A DNA stretch of 59,419 bases from Prevotella sp. UBA2754 (GCA_002353295.1 DEJG01000014.1:124058-183476); one strand, 5' to 3'; numbered from the stretch's first letter, positions 16,911 through 27,163 are shown. Numbers and translations are program-made. The notes: a model not told the origin generated them from the sequence alone.

Positions 16911-19900
16911 TTAGCGCGTCAGACTGAATTTCATCGACAGTCCAAAGTCATGTGTGGTTGTTGGATAACTGCTAGACGACAATAATGGGGTGTTTGTCTG
17001 TCGGTCATAATAGGCACTAAGGGTTAGCAGACGCGACAAAGTATAGTCTGCCATGAATGAAATCTTCAGAGCAGTATTACCACTGCTTGCGGCACTGGTC
17101 CGAGTGGCAATGTCACGTGTGATTGCGGCTTGCTTACGCAGAGAGAAGTCTAAGCGCAGGTTCAGATCATGGTTGACACCTGTCTTTGGAGCTGTGGATG
17201 AGGTCTGTGTTTGATTGTTAGCATTTCTTCTACTTCCACGCTGAGCTCTCTTCACTTTACGATTACCTTTGGCACCAAAAATATTGAAGTCATTTATCTT
17301 ATAAGCCAAACCTACAACCCAGTCATTAGAACGGCTTTCATTAATCTGAATGCTCGTCATCGACAAATTAAGCACACGTGTGGTACGGTATTCTACCTTG
17401 GCAGTAAGGTTGTTTTGGAAAGTCAGATCTATACCCAACAAAGGCGAGAAAGATTCGTTGAGGCTTACTGTCGGTACGTTGAATCCCAATTGTGATGTTG
17501 TGCCCGCATTTGACGAATAACTGCCCACAGCATAGATACTTTTATAGGCATGATTCAGAGTGACGCTCTTGAACGTATCACGGAACCAAGGAAGCCTGGA
17601 AAGTCCTGTATAACGAACTGTCCAGTTCGGCAGTAATCGTGTCAAAGCTGGGAAGAAACTCAGATTCGACCCTCCGCTTCCAGTATAAGCAGAAAGGAAT
17701 GCCGGTATCATCACACTTGCACTATAAGGGTCTACAGATGTTCCATAATGAGCCTCAGCACGCTGTTGGAAAGCTGTTAGCATGTTACAGAAACGCTCAA
17801 AGGAAGCCGAATGGAAACCATTATTAGCATCACCGATACTCTCCAAAGCTGATTTCAAGGAAATGGTAGTCATAGTAAATGTTCCACTCTGCGTTGTCGG
17901 CATCCCTGAATACATATATTGAATAGACTTAGCCTTGGTTTCTGTTCTGCTAGCATTCAGATCGATTTTCAAATCGCGTACAGGTTCCAATGTTGCCCTC
18001 AGCTGAAGGTCTGTAGTCATATTGGTTGAGGCTGGGGTAGCTACATTATCGTTATTGAGTAACCATCCATTATCATGTGCCTTCTGAACATAACTATCAT
18101 CTACCAAACCAAATGCAAATCCCAAACCAGGAGCCATCACACTACCTGTACGCTGTCCGAATGCATCACCGATAGTTGGAAGGAATCCTGGTATAGACAT
18201 AGCATGCTGGTTACGATAAGAAATACCAATAGAGCGCACCATCATCAGTAATCGGGCTGCTGATTGAGCTGGCTTATACCACCATTGTTTCTCCATAGGA
18301 GGCTTGGGTGCTACACTCAACATTAACTGGATAGTATCGCGATTATTGATACGGATACGATTCTCGTCTAGTACTTTGTATTTTAGCGAGTATTTCTTAC
18401 CATCCTTTGTACGAGCAGTCACCATTAGCTTCTTTGACTTCTTCCCATGATTCACGATAATGGCAGAGTCTTTAGCCAGTGTTATTTCCTTCTGCCAGGC
18501 ATTCTGGTTCTTGGGTAGAATTTTTTCTTCTTTATTATCCTGCTTGGCTTTGGTATTCTTTTTCTTGGTCGTCCGTTGGATTCTGCTTGGAGATGCCGAT
18601 TTCTTAAACCGTTCATTTGCCTTTTTGAGGAATGGAATATGGTTGTAGAGCGTCTCCATATTAAAATTACCATTGATATTCAACTGACGATTGTTGGCAA
18701 TGGTATTACCCAGATTCGTTCCGTCCTCCATATCCGTTCCCCTCACCCAATTGTAGGTCGCATTATAGGTAGCATCACTCGTTACCCAATCGAAAATCGG
18801 AATTTTATTGAGAGGCAATTGCAAAGAGGCGGTAAATTGCTGTTGGTAATCCAATGGAGTGCCGAAATGTTTGATACTATGCCAGACAGAGTCTTTCCAA
18901 GCTTCATAACGGTCCGGATAGAGGTCTTTGTTGATTGGCCGCTCATCGTATGGTTCCGTAATCTCAGCATGAGTAGCCGACTGGAAGTTCAGATGCAGAT
19001 TCTTGGTCAGGTCCCATCTAATGGAGAATTCACGATTCCACAAGAACTGTGAACTGAAGGTCGTGGGCAATTTCTGTCCTCCTAAGTCTTCCATATCGCG
19101 CTCTTGCAGTTCGTAATAGTTTCTAAGCATCTCTGTATTGAATGATATATTCTGGGGTAACCAGTTCAGTCCAAACTGTTTGGGATACTGTGCCCATTTC
19201 GACTTACTCTTACTTTTCTTAAAAGGTTCCCATGGTTTGAATACAGGACTATAATTATAACTGAGAGAACCACGCCATTGATCTTCCTTCTCATAGACGG
19301 TTGTCTCGCCACTTGTATAGCGATGGGAGTGGCTATAAGAGAAGGAGAAGTTAGCTGGATCGTAAGGCATGGGGTGACGCTTCGTCTTGATACCCACTCG
19401 TACGTTCGACAAAGAGAAATTGGTGTTAGTTGTCTTCGTAACTGCAATACTCTCTATAGAGTCACGCTCATGCTGGGTGGGAGCAGCATCCAACACGTCT
19501 TTCAGTTCCATATCCGTATCCAGCGGATTATACTTTGGACGCCGTTCCTCTTTAGTGACTGAATAGTAGAGCGGGGCACTCACCTTGGCCTTATCAGGGA
19601 AGAATTTACCTAAGTCGATATTGGCAGTAATAGAATAGGTCTTATAGTCTTCCATTGAGCGTTGCATCACACCTTCCTCCAGACCACCAAATCCAGCAGT
19701 CATAATTCTACCAGTCATATTGAGCGAACCAATATCTGAGAGTTGCATATTCAGTGCACCACTAGCAGCCCAACCACCTTTATTATTGGATTCTAGCAAT
19801 CGCAACTCGTTGACCCACACCTCACCCGATTTCTGTTCATTTGAGATGTTTCTTACACCAATCATCATAGTTTTTACCTCTCCCAACGAAGGATTACCCA

Positions 19901-22900
19901 TAATACTAATTGTATTGTTAGGACGATTGGGGTCAGGCTTCGAATACAGTTGATTGAAGGAAGTACCGCCTGCTACCTTGGCTTTGTTACGTTCTTTCTT
20001 CAAGTCAGTAAACATTGACAGGTCAATATCAAGCATATTTTCCTCTGGCCACACAGCACGACAGTCTTCTATCTTGTATTTGTTATAGTCATTGCGATCA
20101 GGTGTCAACTGAAGAGGTATCACATATTCATAATAATTATTCTTGTAGTCGTTACCCATTCGGATGAACAGGGCCAGATCGCCACTCTTCAGATTAGTAT
20201 CGTCAATAACATGGTTGGCATGATTGAACATCTGCAGATGCTTATATCGCCGTAAGTCCAACATAGAGTTTTTGTAAAGTGCCTTCGATTCGCCTGGAGC
20301 CATGTGACGTACAATCATATTCATCGACTGCTCATTTTCCTCAACGAGCTGGGGTTGCGAGGGGTCTGTCACACGAGAAATACCAGGAGGCAGCACGTAA
20401 TTGACTGGACGTTTGTCATTGTTTTCTTCAATGTTGACAGCACTCACTTCCAGTGTTCCCGTTTCCACTCCTGTGCTCAATGGCTGTTGATAGACACGCC
20501 ACTCGCCTCTCACCAAATCGAGCGAGCCAAAGCGCAATACGATAGGACGCTTAAACTGAGTGAGGAACATACGCATGAAACGAATACTAGTAAAATCGCT
20601 GATGGTTCCCACCCTGTCGTCATACTGATCAAGAGGAATACGGAATTGATACCATTTCACCGTCTCTCGCGTACCATTACGCAGCTGAACGCTGGCCTCA
20701 CGGATGTCTGTTATATGATTCTGACCTAACTGCATATCTTCAGGACGAATACTCACCTTATACTGATAGTAGCGTTCATATTCGTTCAAGGTGAAGTCTT
20801 GATTGATATCTTCTACATCAGGGAATGTCTTGTAACTCGTATCATATCCCTCTGTCTGCTGATCACTGTCGGGTGAGTTGCCTTGAGGCATATTGATACG
20901 CTTATATCGCTCGAGGATAGAAGCCTGACGGGCATCTAAATCTGCCCCACGAAAATAGTGATAGTTATCATTAGCTGGGTCAGCATTCCAAGCAGCACGT
21001 ACACTGTCATTAACGGCCACACCATTCAAGAAATTAACATAGGCTGGTTGGGCACGCTCTTCCTCGTCAGTTAGTCCATTGAAACCCACGTCTTGTTTAG
21101 CTCGTGCGCCAGAAGAGGTGGCAAAGGCATATACCTGAGTAGGCTGAACAGGTATTTTACCCCATGCCGAATTGGTAAATGTACCAGTACCGTCCACAGG
21201 CATACCACTCTCATAGAATTTCTTGCCGTCACGCAGAATGTCCTCACTCACCTCGCCAAGATTAATATACAGATCGCCACCATATTCTCCTGCATCACTT
21301 TGCTGAGACGTATAGATAAACGGATCCATCAACCAGAACTCGATATACTCCACATTGGCTGTCTCGAAATCGTTAGTATCGAGTTTACGCATCAATCCAC
21401 CCCATCGCTGTTGTGGATTGGTGAGTTTTCCGTCGAGTCCCACATCCGTAGACAGGTTATAAGCACCTCTTTCATCTGGATAGTAAGCCAGATCGAAGAT
21501 GGGCAGTGTAGCTGTTGCCCCACTATAGGTACTTTGCTGACGGTTAGGATAGAGTTCGCTGACATAAACGGCACGTACGTAGTGGTTAGACAGTTGTTCC
21601 AAATCGCTCTTGATATGACTGGGGGTCAGGGAAGAGGAGCGATAGGTAAATAGTGGGTCGATGTTATACCAAGCCAGCAACGAACGATTGAAGCCACTGG
21701 TCACGGAATCTTTGTCTGCCTGCTCTTTGAACATGGATGGTACACTCGACATTATCCACGACTTTGGTTCGTTCACACTAATGGCATTCTTGGCATTCTC
21801 GAAATCGTCGATATACGAAGCATTATCCTGAGTGCCGCCAGCCTGTCCTGCTATGAGTTGAGCAAACTCACCTGTAAACGAGATTTGCGAGGGTTGCGTA
21901 CAATGCAGAAAAGGCAACTTGTTGAGCATATTAGTGAGCCATTGACTTTCGTGTTTCCAATTTATGTTCAGACCCCACAGCATATTTCGCAGAGGCTCCT
22001 GTCCCATCGTCACTTTTGAGGTAAGGGTTTGTTCGGTCAGATACTGCCAAGTACCACCCAGCTGCAAGTCTTTCGAGAAATCGTATTCCCAATTGAGTCC
22101 CAACATTGTTTTGCGTTGCATACCATAGTCGGTATTACTTTCAAGCGACACATTGACACTGGTTCCAGCATCAATAATACTCTGATTTAGAATGGTAACC
22201 TCGCCAGCTGAGTAGTCAACACTATAGTCGGAACCTTCTTTTAGAATAACTCCACCTGCTGTCACCACGACAGAACCTTGTGGCACGTTGTAAGCCCCCA
22301 ACGAGATGACATTAGCTGAAGTTCCCTTAAACTGTCCCACCAAAAGATACTTATTCTTATCCGTCATCTGTCTGGCAGCTATACGGGTGGTGTCATAGAG
22401 TTCCTGGAAAGTGTATTTTGCCACCTTGTCAGCTGACACGTTATTGCTTTCCAAAAACATACGAAGTGTCTTGCCAAAGGGTTCTGCAGAGGGAAAGAAA
22501 ACGCGACCCTCACTGACGGTATAGCCTTCCACAAAGTCAAAATAGCCATTGGGATGGGCACGATTGTTATTGTCCAACCGGTCACAACCCAATCCTTTCA
22601 AGAGGGTGATGTCCTTGACTTCTGGTATATAGGTGAGATATACGCCAGCAGTATCACTCTGGAACTTGATGTCAAGGCGGAACTTGGTCTTCTCCACATT
22701 CGAGGCAAGGTAATAGACATTCTTCATCATCAACTTCCAGTTCTTCTGTGAGGGATTATTGCTAGTATTTTTCAGCGATTTCACGTAAAGAGCCTCACTA
22801 GTATTTGTCCTGTCACTAGCAAACTCACCCACCTGATAGATCTGCCCGCCATAAGTATATTCAAAGGCTACTGCCAATACCTGATCGGTTTGTAGACTAG

Positions 22901-24290
22901 TCTTTAAGGATATGTAACCCAATGCCTTATTAACCGTATATTCCGAACTATTGAGGAGTCGGGCTGAAGCCAGTTTTTCGTAGTCCACACTACCAGTAAA
23001 CTGCCCTACTCCATCAAGGACAGTGGAAGTCTGGTCGATATTACGAGCATCGGCATAAGTCGTACTCATACTATTATATTCATCATTGGCATTATTACTG
23101 GGAAGAGCCGAGATGCCTGTACCACTACCCCAACGTGAAGAAGTGCTCTCACCTAGGTCGGTGAAAGCCACGATATTACGAGTATTAGCTGTTGTTCCCG
23201 TCTTATTGGTCATCCATACTTCTATACGGGTAATCTGAATTCCCGTCATCAGATTGGGCAGTTTCTGCATAGCATCATCGTAATGCTCTCTAAAATACTG
23301 AGCCAGGAAGAAGTGGCGATTCTCTTCATAGTCGGCAACATTGAATTCGAAGGGAGTCAACTGTACCCCCCCTCTTGACGACACACTGCTAGTGGTTGAT
23401 TTCTTCTGCGAGAAGACAGTTTGCAGTTTCAGTTTTCCAAACTGCATATCTGTACGCACACCAAATAGGCTGGAAGCGCCTTTGACCAGTGAGTTGTTGG
23501 TAGGGAAGGTAATATTACCTGCCTCGATGAGTTTAATGATCTCGTCTTCCTTACCCTCATAGCGTAACTTGATATTCTTGGTATCGAAATCAAAGGTGGC
23601 ATCAGTATTGTAGTTTAGGTTCATGTTCACCTTATCGCCCACCTTACCCGTCACGTTCAAGTTGATTTTCTCATCGAAATCAATGGCTTTGGTATTTCTG
23701 TTACGCTCTGGCAACGAAGGGTTGTCGATACTTTTGAAATTAGCACCGAGTTTCAACTCGGCTGTTCCCTGAGTCTTGATACGCACTCCTCCTGGACCGA
23801 ATATTTTTTCTGCAGGCCCCAGATCGAAGTGCATGTCCATAAAGTCAAACTTCTCCTTGCCCTTTTGGGCGAAGTTTGCTGCATTCTTCTGACGGAAGAA
23901 ACGGCGCAACTCTCTTTGTCGACTCCACTCCTGATACTCATCAGGAGTCATCAGAATGGGCGTGTTCAGGTACGAACTGCCTATCTTCGAACCTATCAGA
24001 TAGACTCCTGCCGAATCATCATATTCTGCTTGTTGTTTGATATTATCGGGCATACGAAGATCCACGGAGGCACTGTCGAGATCACTGACGAAAACTGGCG
24101 TGGTCTTCTTGATTTTCCAGCGGGGATGTAATAGAGAATCGGGTATTTCCTCGTCTTCGACAAGGACGGGTTGCTCCTTAGGCGGAGGAGCAGTATTGGT
24201 CTGCTTCTTCGTCTTATCGTCTTGAGGAGACATGGCAAACGTACCTATGCTCAGCAAGACTGCAACAATATATGCAACCCGTTTATTCAA
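16911..24290 (-). CDS. sprA: SprA/Sov, outer-membrane translocon of the type IX secretion system
   Basis: At 2459 aa this is by far the largest gene. It begins with a signal peptide (NKRVAYIVAVLLSIGTFAMS), then a Pro/Lys-rich linker and a very long run of amphipathic beta-strands ending in an aromatic C-terminal strand, as expected for the giant 36-strand outer-membrane barrel of the type IX secretion system (SprA in gliding bacteria, Sov in Porphyromonas). A Lys-rich insertion near residues 1890-1930 lies between barrel parts. It starts 4 nt after ruvA, an order common in Bacteroidetes. No other T9SS component and no obvious T9SS cargo with a C-terminal sorting domain is in this window. Confidence 0.93.
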   Translation of the reverse strand: MNKRVAYIVAVLLSIGTFAMSPQDDKTKKQTNTAPPPKEQPVLVEDEEIPDSLLHPRWKIKKTTPVFVSDLDSASVDLRMPDNIKQQAEYDDSAGVYLIGSKIGSSYLNTPILMTPDEYQEWSRQRELRRFFRQKNAANFAQKGKEKFDFMDMHFDLGPAEKIFGPGGVRIKTQGTAELKLGANFKSIDNPSLPERNRNTKAIDFDEKINLNVTGKVGDKVNMNLNYNTDATFDFDTKNIKLRYEGKEDEIIKLIEAGNITFPTNNSLVKGASSLFGVRTDMQFGKLKLQTVFSQKKSTTSSVSSRGGVQLTPFEFNVADYEENRHFFLAQYFREHYDDAMQKLPNLMTGIQITRIEVWMTNKTGTTANTRNIVAFTDLGESTSSRWGSGTGISALPSNNANDEYNSMSTTYADARNIDQTSTVLDGVGQFTGSVDYEKLASARLLNSSEYTVNKALGYISLKTSLQTDQVLAVAFEYTYGGQIYQVGEFASDRTNTSEALYVKSLKNTSNNPSQKNWKLMMKNVYYLASNVEKTKFRLDIKFQSDTAGVYLTYIPEVKDITLLKGLGCDRLDNNNRAHPNGYFDFVEGYTVSEGRVFFPSAEPFGKTLRMFLESNNVSADKVAKYTFQELYDTTRIAARQMTDKNKYLLVGQFKGTSANVISLGAYNVPQGSVVVTAGGVILKEGSDYSVDYSAGEVTILNQSIIDAGTSVNVSLESNTDYGMQRKTMLGLNWEYDFSKDLQLGGTWQYLTEQTLTSKVTMGQEPLRNMLWGLNINWKHESQWLTNMLNKLPFLHCTQPSQISFTGEFAQLIAGQAGGTQDNASYIDDFENAKNAISVNEPKSWIMSSVPSMFKEQADKDSVTSGFNRSLLAWYNIDPLFTYRSSSLTPSHIKSDLEQLSNHYVRAVYVSELYPNRQQSTYSGATATLPIFDLAYYPDERGAYNLSTDVGLDGKLTNPQQRWGGLMRKLDTNDFETANVEYIEFWLMDPFIYTSQQSDAGEYGGDLYINLGEVSEDILRDGKKFYESGMPVDGTGTFTNSAWGKIPVQPTQVYAFATSSGARAKQDVGFNGLTDEEERAQPAYVNFLNGVAVNDSVRAAWNADPANDNYHYFRGADLDARQASILERYKRINMPQGNSPDSDQQTEGYDTSYKTFPDVEDINQDFTLNEYERYYQYKVSIRPEDMQLGQNHITDIREASVQLRNGTRETVKWYQFRIPLDQYDDRVGTISDFTSIRFMRMFLTQFKRPIVLRFGSLDLVRGEWRVYQQPLSTGVETGTLEVSAVNIEENNDKRPVNYVLPPGISRVTDPSQPQLVEENEQSMNMIVRHMAPGESKALYKNSMLDLRRYKHLQMFNHANHVIDDTNLKSGDLALFIRMGNDYKNNYYEYVIPLQLTPDRNDYNKYKIEDCRAVWPEENMLDIDLSMFTDLKKERNKAKVAGGTSFNQLYSKPDPNRPNNTISIMGNPSLGEVKTMMIGVRNISNEQKSGEVWVNELRLLESNNKGGWAASGALNMQLSDIGSLNMTGRIMTAGFGGLEEGVMQRSMEDYKTYSITANIDLGKFFPDKAKVSAPLYYSVTKEERRPKYNPLDTDMELKDVLDAAPTQHERDSIESIAVTKTTNTNFSLSNVRVGIKTKRHPMPYDPANFSFSYSHSHRYTSGETTVYEKEDQWRGSLSYNYSPVFKPWEPFKKSKSKSKWAQYPKQFGLNWLPQNISFNTEMLRNYYELQERDMEDLGGQKLPTTFSSQFLWNREFSIRWDLTKNLHLNFQSATHAEITEPYDERPINKDLYPDRYEAWKDSVWHSIKHFGTPLDYQQQFTASLQLPLNKIPIFDWVTSDATYNATYNWVRGTDMEDGTNLGNTIANNRQLNINGNFNMETLYNHIPFLKKANERFKKSASPSRIQRTTKKKNTKAKQDNKEEKILPKNQNAWQKEITLAKDSAIIVNHGKKSKKLMVTARTKDGKKYSLKYKVLDENRIRINNRDTIQLMLSVAPKPPMEKQWWYKPAQSAARLLMMVRSIGISYRNQHAMSIPGFLPTIGDAFGQRTGSVMAPGLGFAFGLVDDSYVQKAHDNGWLLNNDNVATPASTNMTTDLQLRATLEPVRDLKIDLNASRTETKAKSIQYMYSGMPTTQSGTFTMTTISLKSALESIGDANNGFHSASFERFCNMLTAFQQRAEAHYGTSVDPYSASVMIPAFLSAYTGSGGSNLSFFPALTRLLPNWTVRYTGLSRLPWFRDTFKSVTLNHAYKSIYAVGSYSSNAGTTSQLGFNVPTVSLNESFSPLLGIDLTFQNNLTAKVEYRTTRVLNLSMTSIQINESRSNDWVVGLAYKINDFNIFGAKGNRKVKRAQRGSRRNANNQTQTSSTAPKTGVNHDLNLRLDFSLRKQAAITRDIATRTSAASSGNTALKISFMADYTLSRLLTLSAYYDRQTNTPLLSSSSYPTTTHDFGLSMKFSLTR

Positions 24291-24294
24291 AGGT

Positions 24295-24897
24295 TTATTT
24301 TATTTGTTTCAAGGCCAATTTAACAACCTGTTCTACTAGGGCATCTGGTTGTTCCTGTAAGATAGCCACCACCACTTTCTGCGAGGGAGCCGGTGCAAAG
24401 CCCAACATGGTGAGAGCTGATACCGCTTCATCCTTCACTGCATTGTTGACAGGTGCAGCAATGGTGCCTCCTGCCGGTATCTCATCAGCGATACCCAAAG
24501 CAACAATTTTGTCACGTAAGTCAACGATGATACGCTGGGCCGTCATTTTCCCAATGCCTTTGATACCTTTCACAATCCGTTCATTGCCTGTCGAGATGGC
24601 TGAACAGAGTTCTTGTACGCTCATCGAAGAAAGCATCATGCGGGCCGTGTTGGGGCCTACTCCGCTGACCGTAATGAGCAGTTCAAACATCTCGCGTTCC
24701 TTCTTATTCACAAAACCGTAAAGCACATAAGCATCTTCACGAATCGACTCAAAGACATAAAGCTTCACGTCTTTCTTGCCCTGAATAGCACTATAGGTAT
24801 TCAGCGAGATATTCAACCCATATCCCACACCTGCAGCCTCAACGGTTGCCAAAGCGGGAGTCAGTTCTGTCAACTCCCCTTTAATGTAATCTATCAT
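24295..24897 (-). CDS. ruvA: Holliday junction branch migration complex subunit RuvA
   Basis: RuvA binds Holliday junctions as a tetramer and loads RuvB. It has an N-terminal OB domain (1-63), two helix-hairpin-helix motifs (VSGVGPNTARMMLS near 76-89 and IKGIGKMTAQRIIVDL near 109-124), a flexible linker (~140-155), and the C-terminal RuvB-binding three-helix domain. The length is 200 aa. I find no clear TAnnTTTG element in the ~200 nt upstream, which it shares with the divergent ddh gene. Confidence 0.96.
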   Translation of the reverse strand: MIDYIKGELTELTPALATVEAAGVGYGLNISLNTYSAIQGKKDVKLYVFESIREDAYVLYGFVNKKEREMFELLITVSGVGPNTARMMLSSMSVQELCSAISTGNERIVKGIKGIGKMTAQRIIVDLRDKIVALGIADEIPAGGTIAAPVNNAVKDEAVSALTMLGFAPAPSQKVVVAILQEQPDALVEQVVKLALKQIK

Positions 24898-25045
24898 ACG
24901 TACTTTAATGCATTAATACAATATTTTAAACGTAATTTACTTACAATTTATTGTATTTAATCTGCAAATACCAATGGATTATAACAAATGGTCGCTTTTT
25001 TAGAAAATAATCTTCCGTTTCGTTACGTTTTTCATTAGAAAAGTG

Positions 25046-25053
25046 TAATTTTG
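25046..25053 (+). promoter_or_regulatory. Predicted -7 element of ddh-msrA
   Basis: TAATTTTG followed by CA matches TAnnTTTG, 44 nt upstream of the ddh ATG. It overlaps the weak upstream in-frame start region, supporting the ATG at 25098. Confidence 0.55.
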
Positions 25054-25097
25054 CAACCGATTTGAGCATAAAAACAACTAAATATAAGAAAAAAAAG

Positions 25098-25997
25098 ATG
25101 AAAAAGATTCGTGCAGCCGTCGTTGGATACGGTAATATCGGTAAATTTACCATTGAAGCCCTGGAGGCTTCAGCCGATTTTGAGATTGCAGGAGTAGTAC
25201 GCCGTAATGGTGCTGCTGATAAACCAGTTGAGCTGGCTCCCTATGAGGTTGTGAAGGATATTAAGGAGTTGAAAGATGTCGATGTGGCTATTCTGGCTAC
25301 TCCTACCCGCTCTTGCGAAGAATACGCTAAACAGATTCTTCCTTTGGGTATTAATACTGTCGATTCTTTCGATATCCACACCAATATCCGTGGTTACCGT
25401 GAGCGTCTGATGGAAATCAACAAGCAGACGGGTACGGTCAGCGTCATCGCTGCCGGATGGGACCCAGGTTCCGACTCCATCGTTCGAACTCTGATGCAGA
25501 GCCTTGCTCCAAAAGGTTTGAGCTACACCAATTTCGGACCAGGTATGTCGATGGGACACTCTGTTTGTGTGCGCTCTAAGGCTGGTGTAAAGAACGCGCT
25601 TTCTATGACCATTCCTTTAGGTGAGGGCATTCATCGCCGTATGGTATATGTAGAGTTGGAAGATGATGCAAAATTAGAGGATGTGACAGCTGCTATCAAA
25701 GCCGATCCCTATTTTGCAAACGACGAGACTCACGTATTTGCTGTCGAGTCGGTAGATGCCGTCAAGGATATGGGGCATGGCGTGAATCTTGTTCGCAAGG
25801 GTGTGAGTGGTAAGACACAGAACCAGCGCCTCGAGTTCAACATGAGTATCAACAACCCTGCCCTTACGGCTCAGGTCCTGGTGAATGTAGCTCGCGCTTC
25901 CATGCGTCAGCAACCTGGTTGCTATACCATGATTGAAATACCTGTTATCGATATGCTCCCAGGCGAGCGTGCCGACTTGATTGAGCACTTGGTATAA
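25098..25997 (+). CDS. ddh: meso-Diaminopimelate D-dehydrogenase
   Basis: Ddh reductively aminates tetrahydrodipicolinate to meso-diaminopimelate in one NADPH-dependent step, supplying lysine and peptidoglycan precursors. From the ATG at 25098 (MKKIRAAVVGYGNIGKF) it has 299 aa, a Rossmann nucleotide-binding start (VVGYGNIG), and the family's conserved AGWDPGSDS and GPGMSMGHS segments in the substrate domain. The upstream ATG at 25062 adds a Lys-rich stretch that is probably leader sequence. msrA follows 13 nt downstream and is likely co-transcribed. Confidence 0.95.
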   Translation: MKKIRAAVVGYGNIGKFTIEALEASADFEIAGVVRRNGAADKPVELAPYEVVKDIKELKDVDVAILATPTRSCEEYAKQILPLGINTVDSFDIHTNIRGYRERLMEINKQTGTVSVIAAGWDPGSDSIVRTLMQSLAPKGLSYTNFGPGMSMGHSVCVRSKAGVKNALSMTIPLGEGIHRRMVYVELEDDAKLEDVTAAIKADPYFANDETHVFAVESVDAVKDMGHGVNLVRKGVSGKTQNQRLEFNMSINNPALTAQVLVNVARASMRQQPGCYTMIEIPVIDMLPGERADLIEHLV

Positions 25998-26010
25998 CAT
26001 TCCATTATTT

Positions 26011-26523
26011 ATGAAAGAAATCTATCTGGCAGGAGGCTGCTTCTGGGGTACAGAGCACTACTTCAAGCAGATTCATGGTGTGCTGAAGACGGAAGTAGGC
26101 TTTGCCAACGGACATACGGCCAACCCGACTTATCAGGAAGTATATACTGATAAGACGGGTTATGCCGAAACAGTCCACATCGTTTATGACGAACAGGAGG
26201 TGAGTTTGGAATTCCTTCTGAATATGTTTTTCAAGGCAATCGATCCTGTCAGCCTTAACAAACAGGGGCACGATGAGGGAACTCGCTATCGCACAGGCGT
26301 TTACTACACCGACGAAGCATCACAGCTACCTATCATTAACAAGGTCTTTACCGAACAACAAGCACTCTTGAGTGCTCCCATCGCCGTTGAGCGCCTCCCC
26401 TTGCAGAACTTCTACACAGCCGAGGAATATCATCAAGACTATCTCGACAAGAATCCAGATGGTTATTGTCATCTGCCCACCTCCCTCTTCGAATTTGCCC
26501 GTCAGGCCAGGGAGCAGGAATAA
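26011..26523 (+). CDS. msrA: Peptide-methionine (S)-S-oxide reductase
   Basis: MsrA repairs oxidised methionine (S-sulfoxide) in proteins using a catalytic Cys. The active-site motif GGCFWGTEHYF is present with Cys10, followed by GYANGHTANPTY-like (here GFANGHTANPTYQEV) and the EEYHQDYLDKNP motif near the C-terminus. The length of 170 aa is that of a single-domain MsrA without MsrB. I start at ATG 26011, since upstream codons overlap the ddh stop region. It is followed by an imperfect hairpin (26550-26600). Confidence 0.95.
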   Translation: MKEIYLAGGCFWGTEHYFKQIHGVLKTEVGFANGHTANPTYQEVYTDKTGYAETVHIVYDEQEVSLEFLLNMFFKAIDPVSLNKQGHDEGTRYRTGVYYTDEASQLPIINKVFTEQQALLSAPIAVERLPLQNFYTAEEYHQDYLDKNPDGYCHLPTSLFEFARQAREQE

Positions 26524-26549
26524 TTCTCCTGCAGAATGAGCCTTACGAT

Positions 26550-26600
26550 TATCAGCCTCTAAGAATTTTATCCTATCCTCCTAATATCAGAGGGCTGATA
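26550..26600 (+). terminator. Possible weak terminator hairpin after msrA
   Basis: TATCAGCCTC (26550-26559) pairs with GAGGGCTGATA (26590-26600) with a single bulged G and a 30-nt loop. It is followed by an AT-rich sequence without a clean T-run, so termination is uncertain. Confidence 0.35.
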
Positions 26601-26649
26601 TTGTATATATGTATTATTACATTTCCGTTGCAGCAATAGTCAATTATTC

Positions 26650-26675
26650 TTAATTATAAAACGTTTTATAATTAA
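26650..26675. promoter_or_regulatory. 26-bp perfect palindrome at the fur-like gene promoter (candidate operator)
   Basis: The sequence is its own reverse complement over 26 bp, centred on ACGT (26661-26664). It ends 5 bp before the -7 element at 26681 and covers the -33 region of the fur-like gene. Fur-family regulators bind AT-rich palindromes and commonly autoregulate, so this is the likely operator. Confidence 0.75.
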
Positions 26676-26680
26676 TTTCG

Positions 26681-26688
26681 TAATTTTG
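26681..26688 (+). promoter_or_regulatory. Predicted -7 element of the Fur-family regulator gene
   Basis: TAATTTTG followed by C matches TAnnTTTG. It is 14 nt before the first ATG in frame, so the 5' leader would be very short. Confidence 0.6.
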
Positions 26689-26702
26689 CCCCAAATTAAT
26701 GA

Positions 26703-27131
26703 ATGACGATGCATTTGGATATATCCGATGAGCAAGTGCTTAACAATGCAGGAATCCGCGTGACAGCAGTAAGACTGATGGTTTGGCGCGAGATTCGGCA
26801 TGGGTTTCACGATGCTTTCAGTCTAGGCGATTTAGAAGAAAAATTACCTACAGTTGACCGTTCGACACTGTTTCGCACATTGACATTGTTGGCTGATGCC
26901 CATCTGTTGCACGACATTGACGACGGCACGGGTTCGCAGAAATACTGTGTATGCCATTGGGACGACACACGACAGTGTCAGGGGCACGTGCATCTCACCT
27001 GCCGCAAATGCCATCGTACATACTGCCTTACCAATGTCCACATCCCTCCCGTGCCACTGCCTGCAGGATTTGAAGCTGAAGAAACAGAATATGTGGTTAA
27101 AGGCATATGCTCTGCTTGTCAGAAAATTTAG
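26703..27131 (+). CDS. Fur-family transcriptional regulator
   Basis: This metal- or peroxide-responsive repressor of 142 aa has a winged-helix DNA-binding part (residues ~15-75) with recognition helix DRSTLFRTLTLLADAHLL (52-69). The C-terminal dimerisation domain carries the structural zinc site: two CxxC pairs, C100/C103 (HLTCRKC) and C136/C139 (CSAC). The HVHLTC segment supplies metal-ligand histidines. It is too divergent to assign as Fur, Zur or PerR with confidence. An alternative start is ATG 26709. A 26-bp palindrome sits at its promoter, suggesting autoregulation. The downstream polygalacturonase gene may have its own promoter overlapping the stop. Confidence 0.88.
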   Translation: MTMHLDISDEQVLNNAGIRVTAVRLMVWREIRHGFHDAFSLGDLEEKLPTVDRSTLFRTLTLLADAHLLHDIDDGTGSQKYCVCHWDDTRQCQGHVHLTCRKCHRTYCLTNVHIPPVPLPAGFEAEETEYVVKGICSACQKI

Positions 27132-27136
27132 ATTTG
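27129..27136 (+). promoter_or_regulatory. Possible -7 element for the GH28 gene
   Basis: TAGATTTG matches TAnnTTTG, begins at the fur-like stop codon TAG, and is 27 nt before the GH28 ATG. No convincing -33 TTTG was identified. Confidence 0.35.
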
Positions 27137-27163
27137 ATATTTAACACATATATTTATTTAAAA

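Noticed and set aside
16863..16925. T-rich hairpin after sprA as a strong terminator
   Set aside because: Only a short A/T stem (AAAAAT/ATTTTT) with a small loop is seen, too weak to list.
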